A stretch of 64,000 bases of DNA, taken from contig LR746271.1 of assembly GCA_902729315.2 (NCBI GenBank), forward strand, positions 2,812,001-2,876,000, in the 5' to 3' direction. This DNA comes from Spirodela intermedia (Eukaryota > Streptophyta > Magnoliopsida > Alismatales > Araceae). Position numbers and translations under genes: made by a program. This document shows, piece by piece, positions 36,800 through 49,519 of this stretch. Under the pieces are notes generated by a model. It worked only from the letters and a program-made list of their open reading frames with translations. It did not search any database and was not told where the DNA came from. Every line of letters begins with the position of its first letter. Within the stretch, counting starts at the first letter, position 1.

Positions 36800-38460
36800 T
36801 ATGGCTTGTTTTGTCAAAATAGGCCGCTTTTATAATGTATAAGACAGATGAAACGATTGCTCCAGTATGTATGAGATCAAATCCACACTATTACCATCCC
36901 AGTAACTGACGTGAAGACTGCAGTTTGATGGCATAAAGATGGGTGATCCGGGGTGGGCATGCGTAAGCCGAAAAGTCCGGATCAAGGCTATATATCTCGT
37001 CGAAGAGAGTCCAGCCCGAAACTCAGAACCTCATTATCTCGTTCTCTGAGTAATCCCTCCGCGCCCACCCTGTCTCTCTCCTGCTCTTCCTCCAAACACC
37101 AACCATTCCAACAACTATTCGCTCTCCGTAACACCCTTCCTCATCCTCGCCAACTCCATTCCCATGTGACAGACTGGGCCTCGGCTTCAGAAAAGTCTCA
37201 GGTTGAATAGCAATAATTCGTACATTTCTAAGAGCCCAGATATAGTCTGTACTTCGCAACAAAATGTCAATTTGGCAAGTTGACACCCCCACTGATTTAA
37301 GTAGAAAACATAATTGATTTTAGTAATGGTCTTAAAGTGATCAACAATTAGAATGATAGATAATTTAAGGTTTCATAATACAACTCATTCCAAATACGTC
37401 GAGAAACAAATGTCTTATTTAATGAATGAAAAATCAAAATACGTTGTATTATTGTCTTAATAAGAATCAGTGACGAGTTTAGGTCTCAATGGAGAAAATA
37501 AACTAAAGAAGTAACCTTGTGCATCATAATCAAGAAAAAAAATAAAACTGGACTCAAAAGTGATTATAATAGAAGAGATCTGTATGAGGCATAGTCTATC
37601 TAGCAATTAGGATATTATCCTAAGTGAACATATATTATTGTCTTGCCCGTGTAAGGTCTAATTCTAGATTAACACATTGGCACGCTAAAATTCTCTCATT
37701 GTGACTTTAACCGTTTTTCCACTTTGTAAGCCAATCTACATAAATTTGATCTAAGAAGAGTGTTTAGTCAATTTTCTTAGTTGAGTATTTTGATAGGATT
37801 GGTGAAACTATACATTCACCAAGTTTATTTAAAATATTCCATTCCCTAGATTCAACGTCTATGTTTATCAGAAAATATATACAATAAACCAATGGCCTGG
37901 TACAAAAGAAGGAATATTTGGTTTTATCTCCTCACAAATTGGTTGAATTGTTGCTAGAACCTTTGGGTTTTAATTGTTCCACTCGATCCCCATAGAATTA
38001 TCAAAGTGTTCACTTTGAGTACCTTGATCTAACTAACTATTTTGGGCAAATAGTTTAACAAATATAGGACTAAATTACCTTCATAATCAAGTGCAATCCA
38101 TTGTGAGGGGAGAGGGAAGTAGACAAGGTAACAGAAATGGACCTTTGTTGTATTAAAATTATAGAGGAAGAGGAGGTTGTGGAATCTTTCTCTACCAGCC
38201 TCCTCTCCGTTCTCCTTTTAAACAGCAACATTGAGGGTATGTTGGTAGTCTCTTTTGTATCTCTCTCTCTCTCTCCCTCTCTCCCTCTCTCCCTCTCTCC
38301 CTCTCTCCCTCTCTCCCTCTCTCCCTCTCTCCCTCTCTCTCTCTCTCCCCATGTGTGTGTGTGTGTGGGTGTGGGTGTGGGTGTGGGTGAAGACATAACA
38401 ACACAGTTGATTAAATGGGTAATCTAGCATTAGTTATATGCTAATGTTAAGTAGAATAAT
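36800..38460. other. Intergenic DNA with octamer and GT repeats
   Basis: Nothing coding is recognised. 38261-38347 is a CTCTCTCC octamer array, and 38352-38389 is a GT/GTGTGG tract. The frames over them (38070-38427, both strands) are artefacts of the repeats. Confidence 0.6.
38261..38389. repeat. CTCTCTCC octamer array followed by GTGTGG tract
   Basis: About eight CTCTCTCC units are bounded by plain CT, followed after a short spacer by GT dinucleotides and three GGGTGT units. Confidence 0.9.
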
Positions 38461-38639
38461 TTAGGTTGAGAAATGCATTAATCAATTGTTTAAACAGAAC
38501 GTGTCAAGTGACTGTCGATTGTCGGACACTAAATGGCCCGCACCATGAAGCCCAAGCCCAGGAAACAGCTGATGATGGGAGAATTTGGCTGTACCAGCCC
38601 ATAAGTACGGCCCAATTTAAGAGTTTGACGAAGAAATTA

Positions 38640-38951
38640 TCCGGGCTGAGCCCGGCTGTTCTCTCCTCCCCACCGCGTTCGGCATATCCTGTCGCCGGGG
38701 AAGGAATCCAATCGGTGGCCGACGAGAACGTCGCCGTCGGGTAGGAGAACTTCATCAGCTCTGCCATCCTGAACATCGCTGGTGGACGTTTTCCTCGTTG
38801 TTTAGCCTAATCCGTCCATTCTGAGGCCTCCGGCCTTCCGGCTCTTACCCCCCTCTCGATCTGCTCCCTCCAGCCTTCAACCCCCTCCATTGGCCTTTCG
38901 GCTCTTCCTCCTACCGATCCGCTGCGCCCTCCGCCGGTGGAAGTCTTAGGT
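38640..38951 (+). other. Possible untranslated leader exon of the ALG13 gene
   Basis: A GC- and CT-rich block ends in GGAAGTCTTAG|GTAATTTAT near 38951, a good donor word, and AT-rich intron-like DNA follows. It could be the promoter and first, non-coding exon of the ALG13 gene at 41263, with a long leader intron. There is no RNA evidence and the link is a guess from composition and the splice word. Confidence 0.25.
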
Positions 38952-41262
38952 AATTTATAAAAAAAAAGTTAGTTTCTCATCTCTGTTACTGATTACCTCT
39001 GAGCTCGTTTGGTACATTGCTTTTTATCAAAATAAGACAGAAACTTTATTTTTTAATTTTTTTAATTGCGATTAGTTGTATTAGCTTCTTTTAACCTAGT
39101 GCTTCAGATTATAGGTCACAAATTATTAAAATTGAAATACTTTGAAGCATTTGCTATTTTCATTTGCCAAAGAATAATACATTTTTGCATCTTTATATAT
39201 GTAGAGAACTATTTAAAATAGTTACTTGATCATAGAAAATATGCGGGGAATCGGATGCAGATATTGTAAACTCTATTTTTTTGGAAGTGATTGGTGTACA
39301 GGGAAGATATGTCTAAATTGGTGTACAGAGAAGATATATGTAAGCAGATAAAGAAAATTTAATGTGCACATTTTGTATGTACTGAGGAATAATTCAATTT
39401 TTGATTCATAGGCCATGGTCAATTCATCCTCCTTATCAAGGCCTAGATGGATTGACTTAAATTATCAGGGATGCCTTATTTTAATTAGTCCGAAGTCATA
39501 AGTTCGAGTTATCAGCTAAAGGTTTCTCTTATTATCAGAACTTAACTATTTAGTCCTAAGTCTGACTCTAACCTGTTGTTGGGCAGCCCTATAGACTAGA
39601 GCACGACGTGGCATTTTCGAAGGTGATCTGCTGAAATCGGTTCTTATAGTTGAGCTTCCTAAAATTGATATGAATCATCTTTCTGAATGATTTATGTGAA
39701 TATTTCCTTAAACGTCGAGTCACTATTGGTGAAGAAAATGTCCAATTCCTCTCCATTGTTCCGAGGTTATATCTTCATCCCTCGTATCTGTTCCAGTTTA
39801 TCACGCTCTCCTCTCCCTCTCTTCATCTCCCCTTCCTTGCAGCTGCCCCTCTCCGAAGAAATTGCCTATCTTATCTGTCTTATTCAAGTGTTTTTGTAAG
39901 GTTTTCAATGAGATACGTAAAATGTAGGTGTCTCAGAAGAAAAAGAAGATATTAACTTGATCAGTAAATTTAGGTAATCAATCCAACGTAACCCGCTGAA
40001 AAGTACCACTGGTTTTTCATCCTCTTTCCTTTTTAAGAGGAGCGCAAAGATGGTTGTGTGTGGGGGTGTGTGGGTCCTCCCCAACCAAACGTTGATAAAT
40101 TTACAGAAGCCAGGTTAAAACATGAGGAAGGCTTCTCAAGAAGAAACCATCAATTCTGCACGAAGTAAAGGTGCTATTACATATTTACCATGATATTGAT
40201 CTTGTTGACCACCAAGAAAGGAAGATATTCCAGGAAAGCAAACACCTTCACGATATTCTTATAGTTAGGATGGTTGGCAAACGGGGAATGCCACTTGCCC
40301 TTGCATTTGGGTTCCTTTTTGTGACCCTCTTCCAGTCATTGAAGTAAGGCTCAACCTCTTACTTATGTGACAAATATTTAGTGTCTCCCACTCACCATCT
40401 TCATGTCATTCCGCTCATGTTTAATGGCCTCAGAGTTGTCAATTTTCCCTGGCTCATCATCCAGCAACCTTTGTTTTGATAGCTTCTCCGTCCTCACTTT
40501 CCATTGGAGTGTTCTTACGCAAATCATCTCCCTTCACTGCATATGGATCTGAATTATTTTCCCTGACATCCTACTGTTTAGCCTTCTTATCATCGTGATC
40601 TGGAATTATCTTTGACGGGATCAGTGGCAGCTCAAAATCGATGGCAAAGGAGAAGCTTACCATTTATTCTTCTCACCAACAATCAAGGTCTTGAGATCAT
40701 TGTCAGCTTTCAGGACGGTAATGCATATAGACATGTATATATATGGGCGAGTTTCAGTAACGGGACGCATGAGAGTATCTGAGTTGCTGCGCAACATATT
40801 TACTATTGAGTTTCCAGTCTTCATCCTTGGAGAATGTCAATATGGAAAAAAAATATTAGAATTTAGCATTTAATGCCATTTGTATGAATATGTTTATAAT
40901 TAAACTGTAGAGTCTCCAACCCTCATCCTTGTTTAAGTGAAATCTACTTCCGCAACATTTTAAAGTTCTCGGTTCCTTGATTGGAAAGAGTCATAACAGT
41001 GTTGGCATTGACTAAATCTTGTTCCAGAAGAATTTAACGCTTTCAACTTCTTTAAAACACAAACTGAGATATGTATGTATATATAGATATATATATACGG
41101 TTTTTTGGACTCATTGATATAATCTTATTAGTTTCTCTCCTTTTATAGATTGTAGCATGCCCTTGAGCAAAAATATTGAAATTTAATTACTGATTCATGA
41201 CGTCTCTTACTTGGATTGTTCAGTTGTAGTAAAAGTTGACCAAGAACACTTCATCGTAGCAA
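38952..41262. other. AT-rich DNA upstream of ALG13
   Basis: No gene is recognised. A 25-base direct repeat containing TTGGTGTACAG is near 39290-39340, and C-rich clauses near 40020-40600 resemble degraded repeat. It may be leader intron or intergenic. Confidence 0.4.
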
Positions 41263-42530
41263 ATGCTAGAAAAGGAAATGGGAGAAGATCAAAAGGGTAA
41301 GAGATTAAAAAGGATTGTGTTTGTGACAGTAGGCACTACCAGCTTCGATGCTCTGGTTCGCGCCATGGATACACAGGCAGTGAGGGAGGAACTCAGGAGG
41401 AGAGGTTACACTGATCTGCTCATCCAGATGGGCCGCGGGTCTTATATCCCCTCAAAGGTCAAAAGAAGAATACCTTGGAATCTGAAAAAAAATTTAACTT
41501 CACTTTTATTCATTTTTCTTATTACAATTTTGACTGGTGATCAACAGGCATCTATCGCCATGTGCTTCAAATTTTAATATATTTAATCATTGCCCTTTAA
41601 GAAATATTTAAAAGGATGTATATTATTCTTATTTAATACTTTATGTATCCTTACACTGTCTGAAGCTTATTTTCAATGGTACTAATGCGAGTCTTTTCCA
41701 TAGTTTATTAAGATTATTTTTTATGAATACGATGCTGCTATCTGTTTATAAACCGGTTTATATTTGTTTTTGGATTGGTCATCAATGGAAATAAATAAAA
41801 AAATCGTTATCCAAGTAATTAGAAGCTGGCGAATTGGCTGTTTGTCTTTAAATTGGACAGAAAGTGATGAGCGTTACCTCACCTTCTACTTCTGTCTGCA
41901 GTTTTCAGGGGAAGATGGGCTTGTTGCTGTGGACTACTTCACCTTCTCACCTACCATCGCTGACTACCTCCTGTCAGCAGAGCTCGTGATCAGCCACGCA
42001 GGTAGAGAACCATCAGCATTTCTCCCCACTCTGCCGTAGGCCTGTTACACCCATCATCTATCTCTACTGGCGCCATCTATACATCTTTGAGGTCAACAAA
42101 ACGTGTTGAGACTGGAATCGTCTCACTGGGGGCTCATCGTAACAGGACAAGCTTTACGCCCACTTAGATATGATCAGCCAATCGACTACATCCAAACCGC
42201 CGGCCTAATTGGGCATGGATCGTCTTCTCCATCGAGCATCTTCTGATGGAAAAAATTGTGCTCCGTTTTGTAGGATCAGGCAGCATCTTTGAGACTTTGC
42301 GTCTGGGGAAGCCGCTTGTCGTGGTGGTCAACGAGGACCTGATGGACAACCACCAGAGTGAGCTGGCAGATGAGCTGGCGGCGAGGAAGCACCTGTTCTG
42401 CTCCCGCCCCCAGTCCCTGGGTCAGGCTCTTAGAACCATGGATCTTGAGGCCCTAGTGCCGTACTCTCCTGGGGATGCCCGGCCCGTCGCCACCCACATC
42501 AACAAGTTCCTCGGATTCCAGGCTGACTAG
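41263..42530 (+). CDS. ALG13: UDP-GlcNAc transferase subunit ALG13
   Basis: Three exons, 41263-41457, 41902-42001 and 42274-42530, join to 183 residues. All introns are GT-AG, and the joins give SK|FSGEDG and HAG|SGSIFE in frame. ATG 41278 (MGEDQ) is a possible alternative start. The protein is the catalytic half of the ALG13-ALG14 enzyme, which adds the second GlcNAc to dolichol-PP-GlcNAc on the cytosolic face of the ER at the start of N-glycan assembly. Visible family blocks are IVFVTVGTTSFDALV at the N-terminus, LLIQMGRG, DYFTF, ISHAGSGSIFETLRLGKP and VNEDLMDNHQSELADEL, the GT28-type donor-binding loop. The length is normal for plant ALG13, which lacks the OTU and Tudor parts of animal forms. 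Without splicing, exon 1 would read into a stop after about 40 codons. Confidence 0.93.
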
Positions 42531-45500
42531 CTCAGAAGAACATCTCCTGGTACGTCCCAATTTCTCCGCTGGATTCATCCAATCATGTTCAGAATGAGCC
42601 TAGAAGCCTGACCCGGCCGGATCTTGAAGCAGAAGCCGAGGAAAAGGGAAGAGCGGCTTTGAGTTTCCTGGCCCAAACGCTCACTTTCAACTGTATGCCT
42701 CCATTTTTCTGCGTCGTTGCTCCTCAGGTGCCCATCCCCTCTTCCTCCCTGTTGTCCCAGTTACCCATCTTCATGTAAATCAAAGAGGCACACCTTCTCG
42801 AAGCTATCTCCATATGAACCAAGCTTCCCCCGCTGCCCTCTTCGTACCTGGCAAAACCATAGTTTAAGCTGGCTCTTCCCGCCTAAGGCACACGCCCATG
42901 TTAAGGAATTATCTTCAACCTGATGTAAGAATGTTCGTTACTAACAGTCTATTTTCTCAACAATCTATATCTTCAATTATTTGACATAATAACCCACAAT
43001 ATTTTATTCAATAATTGACACGGAATTGAAGACACAAGGGATAGATAATTTCGATGGATGAGGCCTGAGAGGTGGAAGGTGAGGTAAGCTAGAGCTAGAG
43101 TGTACAACATCATCCCTCATCTCTTCTAGCTGACGATTGGCGAAACAGGTCGGAAAAAAAGATACAAAAAAATTTAAGAAGAGGTGGAAAAACACAGGAC
43201 CTCACTACCGGAGGCCTAGTTAGATTTTGAAATTTAAAATCATTGAATCCATAAGCATTGATACAGGCGATCTCCCCTTTAATGTACAAAGAAAATCAGG
43301 GTAGATAGCAAAAATATTATTAAAAGTTTTTTTTAAATAGCCCTTTCTTTCTACCCTGCGTGCTTTCTCAAATAAGCATAAATTAGTTCTAGATCCTCTA
43401 AAAAATTAAGATAAATGACACAGTCTACTAATAGATGGTGATTTTTATTGGGCTTAGCCTAAATGGTGCTTATTATTGGGCTTTAAGAAACCATCTGACT
43501 GAATTAAGCCTGATTGGGGTCCATTGCAGGCTTGCTAAAGAGTTGGATTTCCCAAGACCCAATAATAATAAGCATGATTAGGTATCTTGATTAAATCTCC
43601 CCTGAGATTTGGTCTATCAGGCTCAAAAAGCGCTTCCAAGCATCCCCTGAAGTCTTAATTTTAATTTTTATGCACTAAAGTCTTAACCTTTAGCAACCAG
43701 CACATAAATTTAGGGTATTCAATAAAATACGGGAAATATAAATCCCCAATAGTACAAGATTAAATTATTTTTATTTTTAGTAATAATAATTGAATAGATA
43801 ATGAAACAGGTACTCACTCGTAATAATGACTAGGGAAGATTGACAAATGATGTTATGGGAAAAAAAATTAAAAGTTGTAGATAATTAAATATAGACAACT
43901 TTAAGCCCAAAAATTGATTAATGCCACACCCAATTTTCTTCGAAATTCAGGCCTTCTCATCGAACCTAAAGAAGAAAGGCAACTCACTATCTAAGTTGTG
44001 TCAAAGGTTTGGTACGTCATGACCCGTAAATCATAAATTACTTTCTCTCTCTCTCTCTCTAGGTAGCCCACTCCACTTGCACGAAAGGGTAAAAGATTAG
44101 AACCCATCTGGGTCATCTCTAAAGTCAACAACTTGTATACTTTGTCAAGTCACAATAATTGCCCAGCAAGGTGCAAGGTGCAAGCATGACCAGACATTGG
44201 AGATAAATCCATTCCTACAGCAAGTAGCATGGCTGCAAGGCGGAACCAGGTGCATTGTGGACCACCCAAAATAATTTTTTTAAAAAAGGTGATGTGAGAG
44301 TCAAAGTATGTCATTTTCCAAAAGCTGGGTACTTCTAACGTTTGAACCATCGCCAACGTGGAGGATATGGTGCCGTTTCCCAAATCTGAAAGGCGTAACC
44401 GATGACTTTTGATATCAATAAAGAGAAAAGTTCACCCAGGTAATTGGGTATTTATTGGATGTTATATATGTAATATTCTTCACGAGTAACGTTCTTGGCG
44501 AGTGACATCTTCTTTTTTTAGAACTAATATCAAATTATATTTTTTCCATCAGGAAATTACAGATAAGTCCTTCGGTGACACGAAGTGTGTCCTTTTCCCC
44601 ATTGGTGGGGGCCACGACGAAGATTTTTGAACCGCAGTCCGCTCGCTAGGAGGCGTACGGACCTCCGACGGGCACTGCGTACCAGTAGGATCTCCAATTC
44701 GATATAGATCATAATTCTCATAATCTTCTTTGCTCATAAAGTTTAAGTAACAGTAGAGCGATGACGATGATGGTCTTCTGAAGGAGGGCTTTATGCGCAC
44801 GAGCTTCGTAGCGATTCTGGTTCCCGTGATTGCGGGCCGATCCGAGGGTGCGGAAATCGTCCCGCTTTTCAATCTGACGGTCGAGATCTGATTCCGCGGC
44901 GGACGGACGGCCCGTGCCGAGGGGTGTCGCCCTCGTGCGCCTGCCCCGAGTTTTGACCTGTATCTTGTCGTCTAGGGCAGCCTCTTTTCTGACTCAATCA
45001 CTCGGCGAGCCAGTCACAGACGCGCCTCTCTCTCTCTCACTCTCATTTCTGTGCTATGAGCTCTCTCTCTCTAACTTTGGCAGAAGAGACATACCCCGGT
45101 GATGGCAAAAAGATAGAAAGCCGAGAAAACCAAAGGATCTCTGTCTTACGTTCTCTTTCTCCCTCTCTATCTCTCTTCCCCGCTTCCGCTTTCCTCCCAC
45201 TGTTACCTTCCCTTCTTCTGATCTCTCCCCTGTAGATTTCTCCGTGGCACTGTCAAGCTACACCAAGGGCTTGAGTAGAGCTCAAGAATGCTCATTAAAA
45301 TATTGGCCTCATAGAGGGTAGAGAGAGAAATAGTGAGAAGGAGGGGGAGAGGGGGATCGTCGGCGCATGAAGATGAATGTTTCCTGTATCAGTTTCGCGA
45401 GATTAATTATTTCAGGTGCAAGGCTTAAAACCCTAGCTTTTACAGGGAATCGTCGCCCCCCAGAGAGGAGGAAGAAGGATAGAGCTCTCGACGGGAAACC

Positions 45501-45602
45501 CATCACTAATCTGAACACAATAGAGGAGAACACCCCCCCCCCCCCAACCATGGGGTCGCTCCTCCTCGTTCAATATTTACATATTACAGGCGACCGCCAT
45601 CT
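42531..45602. other. Intergenic DNA downstream of ALG13
   Basis: The first few hundred bases are probably the ALG13 3' untranslated region. A long imperfect hairpin lies at 43451-43590. Frames at 44150-44383 and 44549-44872 on the minus strand have no recognised domain. 45000-45350 is CT-rich. A C13 run is at 45533-45545. Confidence 0.5.
43451..43590. repeat. Long imperfect hairpin
   Basis: GGTGCTTATTATTGGGCTTT (left arm, from about 43465) pairs with the reverse complement of AAGACCCAATAATAATAAGC (right arm, to about 43574). Closer in, AAGCCTG (43506-43512) pairs with CAGGCTT (43527-43533) around a 14-base loop. Pairing continues outward with mismatches. It may be a fold-back transposon relic or a small-RNA precursor. 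Confidence 0.6.
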
Positions 45603-46421
45603 TCATCTCGCTGCTTCTGTCGGTGAGGAGTCTAAACTCGGAAGCTGAGAGGAGACGGCGGAAATGGAGACATTATGCTGCTTCGGTATCTTCTTCTGCT
45701 GCTGCAGCGGCGGCTGTTTCTTCTGCTGGTCCTGGGGATTCCCCCGGTGGGCTTTCTTCCTCCGTTGCCTGAGATCGCCGAGGGCGGCGGCGGCGGCGGC
45801 GCCCACCGCCACCAGCCTCCTCCTGCTCCTCTCCGACTCCCTTATGGTCTCCAGCTTCGGTTTCCACAGCCGCACTCTGCTTCCGACCACCAGCTGCTGG
45901 TAGTCCTTCACCAGCGCCGCCGTTGTGCAGACCCTCCCTCCCGGCGGCCCTCCTCCCTTCTCCGCGGACCCGTTCTCTCTGCCGATGAAATCGTCGGAGA
46001 CCCTGATCTGCAGCTTCCCGGAGGGGGTCTTTAGGACGTCGAAAGGACGGTGCAGGAGGGCGAAGGAGGAGGCGAGGGTGACGAAGGAGAGCACCGACTG
46101 GAAGAAGTGGAGGGGGAGGAGGAAATAGGCCTGGCCGGGCTTCAGCAGCTCCTCCTCCTGCAGGGCCGGGATCATCTGCCCGATGGTGAAGGAGTCAGAG
46201 CGGCAGATCAGGTGCTTCGGGTGCTCCTTCATCAGCTCCGCCGCGCTCATCGGACGGTCGAACACCTCCACTCTCCCGTCCGCCATGATCAGCTTCACTG
46301 GCCGCGCGGCGGCGGCGCCGCCTTCACCTTGGGCTTCCGGGTGGCTCCAGGCGGCGGCGGCGCCGCCCAGCACCGGGAAACACCAGGGGATCATTTGCAG
46401 GGTGAGCAACTTGATCCCCAT
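45603..46421 (-). CDS. DUF4228 (PADRE) domain protein
   Basis: This intronless minus-strand frame encodes 272 residues from ATG 46421 (MGIKLLTLQ); M at residue 10 (MIPWCFP, 46394) may be the true start. After an Ala-rich N-terminus comes the PADRE core. It shows KLIMADGRVEVFDRPMSAAELMKEHP, ICRSDSFTIGQMIPALQEEELLKPGQAYFLLP and a hydrophobic helix, then a variable region with VRLWKPKLETI. The C-terminal 70 residues are basic, with a Gln/Lys-rich tail. PADRE proteins are plant-specific and often respond to pathogens and abiotic stress; their biochemical role is not established. Length and domain order fit the long, C-terminally extended members. The plus-strand frames across the gene are shadows. 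Confidence 0.88.
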   Translation of the reverse strand: MGIKLLTLQMIPWCFPVLGGAAAAWSHPEAQGEGGAAAARPVKLIMADGRVEVFDRPMSAAELMKEHPKHLICRSDSFTIGQMIPALQEEELLKPGQAYFLLPLHFFQSVLSFVTLASSFALLHRPFDVLKTPSGKLQIRVSDDFIGRENGSAEKGGGPPGGRVCTTAALVKDYQQLVVGSRVRLWKPKLETIRESERSRRRLVAVGAAAAAALGDLRQRRKKAHRGNPQDQQKKQPPLQQQKKIPKQHNVSISAVSSQLPSLDSSPTEAAR

Positions 46422-46601
46422 GAGAGAACGAGATGGGACGACGATGGAGAGAAGAGGACGGTCGGTCACAGGGAGAGGAGGAAGCGGACGGATGTAGGCG
46501 GGTCTCCCATCGGCCAGTAGCTGAACAGAGAGGCTACAGACACAGGGAGAGAGAGAATAGAGAGAGAGAGAGAGAGCAAGCGATTGAAGGTTGGATTCTG
46601 G

Positions 46602-46608
46602 TTTTATA
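46602..46608 (-). promoter_or_regulatory. TATA box of the DUF4228 gene
   Basis: TATAAAA on the minus strand lies about 185 bases upstream of the start codon. The predicted leader contains a GA/CT microsatellite (46556-46576). Confidence 0.6.
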
Positions 46609-46699
46609 TCCCTAGAATAGAAACAAAGAAGGCTTGTGGGCAGCCTTCGCTTTGAGCGGACTGATATGCCGCCAATGTTTATATATAATATCCGTGATA

Positions 46700-47914
46700 G
46701 AGACGGAGACGGAGTAGAGAGAGGGTGGGTACGTTTTAATTGGGTTGTTCAAGGCTAGTATCCGAAGGACTGTTCGGCTGGATGTCGGAGTGTCAGAATT
46801 AAAAGAAATGAGTCGGGTGAAAGAGAGAGAGAGAGACGGGGGCGTGGGGGGCCCGGGCGACGTTAGCCTTTCTCCTTCTACCGTCTTTTTTTATTCCCTC
46901 TTAAGCCTCTGGCGGAAAGAGGACTGCTCTTTCTGGGTTGAACGAGTTGAACTTGGTTCTTGGGCCACGGAGGCTTTGATAGTTTGACTGGGAATTCCCA
47001 AGACCCCGCTTTTCAACCTCTCTCTCTCTCTCTAGATTTGTCCCATGCGCCCTATTTCCGAACCCGTCGGCATTCCGAGATAGTAAGCCTTTCAGAACTT
47101 ACTCTCTTCTCTCTCTCGTTGATCAAAGTCCTGACTTTCATCTGTATCTCTTTCTACCAGGCGCTGCTAGCACCATTCCGATTTTCAAAGTCTGCGGCTG
47201 GAGATCGAAATCCAAGTTGACATTTTGAGTGAAGACGCCCGGTCAATCCAACCTTCTTATTGTCCTCTTAGAGAAAGATTTCACTCCAATCCTACCGCCT
47301 GCATGCTCATCGTTCCTTGAACAAGACTCCAAAAGTTGAAGACGTTAAACCCAGCTTAATGGGGATGCTTAAATACTCCCCAAAATCCTTTTGAAAGTTC
47401 TGCCCGCTTCTACTTTTTGTTGCAAATTAATTGCAAACTTCATGTTAATTGATTGAATAATCTTACTTGGTATATATCATAATTTTTTGATTTGTTTGTG
47501 GGATTAATCATCTAATTGTGAAATAAGCCGTTGCTGTCAATATTATCTCTTGAATTATTTTGTGTCTCTAGATTATTAAAAAAATATTATGTATTATTTT
47601 ACTGCCGTAGGTTTTATATATATATATATTGGGTATATCCTTATTGGGTAAAAACATTTCAGATAAAATAATAATAACCTTTTAGAGACCAAGAGGGGAA
47701 AAAAAGGTAACTTGGAGAAATACGTTAACTTCAAAAATGTGATCACTATTAAAGAAAGTTGCTTGATACCATTTTATATTGCCTTTCAAAGCCATTCTCC
47801 TATAATCACTTTTTTTAAGAATATATAGGGTTCCCAAATAAAACTTGTTCATGGTGGGGACGACTTTTCTTCTTTACTGCATGTTGGTGTTTCACGTGGT
47901 ATTTCTAAATTCCG

Positions 47915-47955
<41 letters not shown>

Positions 47956-49229
47956 ACGGGGGGGTCGTCGCCAGGCCACGCGGCGTATGATAAGTATGAT
48001 ATGTCAGTCCGATCTCCTCCCACACGTGTGCATGGCGGATGAAACAAGCCCCACATGTCTGACTGACTTGTCGCATTGCATGGATAAGGTAAGACTTGAG
48101 TCGTTCAAGGTGAGGTTAACGTGGCGTACTATCCGTCGCCCGTATTAACCCACTAAAATTATTAACTAAAAAAATAGAATTATCATCCGATTGGTTTTGA
48201 TCGTCGGCTTGAGACATGCGCCTCCATCTTGCCTCCGTCTTGATCGTCGCCTTGAGACGAAGCTAATCTACTTGTGACTGCACAGGGAGGGGGAGAGAGA
48301 GAGAGAGAGAGAATCTGGGCCGATTGGTTTACGGGCGACAAAGGATCTGAAAGTTGGGCTTGAATTGGGCCTCAATCTTTCTACGGATTGGCCAATCAGG
48401 ACCGTCCGATCCCAATCTAGACTGGATCAGACTCCGTTGACCTGATATTCTTTGACTTTTGCTGCCCCTCCACACTTGGGCTTATTGAGTTTGGGTGCCG
48501 CTGGGGTGGGTCGGGCCTTCGTAGTGTTCGGTCCATCTAGGGATATCGGGTTCAGATATTTAAAATAAATCAATAATTTCAAAAAGCTTTTAGTTGGGGT
48601 TTTCGATAAAAATACGATAAATAAATATTATTAATGCCTCGATCTAATTAAATTTGAGAATTTTTGACAAGATTTTAGAAAGCTTGTTAAATATACGTGC
48701 TTGGAACTGTAAAATCCAGGCATTTTACGCAATATCTTACTCTTTGGATGGTTAAAATAAAGGTTTATTCTAAGGCCATCAGACTTTAGATTAACATATT
48801 TTTATTCTAATTGCATAACAGGTTATTCTTCCCAATCGCGAGCAACATTAGAAAATTATATTAATCTGAAAATGTGGTGCCCAAATGTTATAAAATATGG
48901 GGAATTTTGTTAACCTGCGGGTCCCAGGCATGTGGCAGATATGGGCCTTGTGGAGGCGGAGCTTGGAGGCGGCCCAGCCTATTAATGCGGTCGTTGACTT
49001 TTAATGATGGTGTTCCAAACGTGACAGAAGTGTCCAATCTGGTCGTCCTTTCGCTATGATGACGTGGTTCGTCTAAATGCTGACCACGTGTGAGTTCCGT
49101 GTCTTGCTTCACATTCGACGCCGACGGTTGGAACAGGCTAAAACCGTGTCGCGTGAAGTCGCCACCAACCCGCGGATATTTTTCGTTTTTTTTCGTGTCG
49201 TAAAGAAAAACCAGAGCAGCAGGACGGCT
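46700..49229. other. Intergenic DNA between divergent DUF4228 and OTU genes
   Basis: No gene is recognised. GA tracts lie at 47919-47953 and 48294-48312, and a TA tract near 47617-47629. CT clauses near 47019-47033 and GC-richer promoter-like DNA at 48880-49230 complete the stretch. This is a head-to-head gap of roughly 2.6 kb. Confidence 0.5.
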
Positions 49230-49293
49230 CGGTGGATTTCGACGGCAGCAGTCGTGGTCTTCTCTCGGCGGTTTCTCTTTGTCCCCCCCCCTT

Positions 49294-49372
<79 letters not shown>

Positions 49373-49519
49373 GGTGTTCTACTCTCTGTCTGTCGATCGA
49401 TCTGTCTTTCTCAATCTGCTCAATCTGCTCCCCATCCGTCTCATCTGATCTCTTGGCTTGCGTTCATTTAAGTGATCTTCGCCTCTGGCTAGGCGGATTC
49501 GGGCATCTACACCGATCAG
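49230..49519 (+). other. Probable 5' untranslated leader exon of the OTU gene
   Basis: A CT-rich leader holding a 72-base CT tract (49298-49369) ends in ACCGATCAG|GTATTTG, a strong donor. The next acceptor in step is TCTGTTTGCAG at 50751-50761, 35 bases before the start codon. Untranslated first exons of this kind are common in plant genes. The 5' end is not known. Confidence 0.55.
49298..49369. repeat. CT microsatellite in OTU leader
   Basis: A pure CT tract of 72 bases in the predicted leader exon. All Ser-Leu frames here result from it. Confidence 0.95.

Noticed and set aside
39480-39530. Possible SINE-like B box (AAGTTCGAGTTATC).
   Set aside because: It departs from the B-box consensus, no A box lies at the right distance, and no tail or target duplication was seen.
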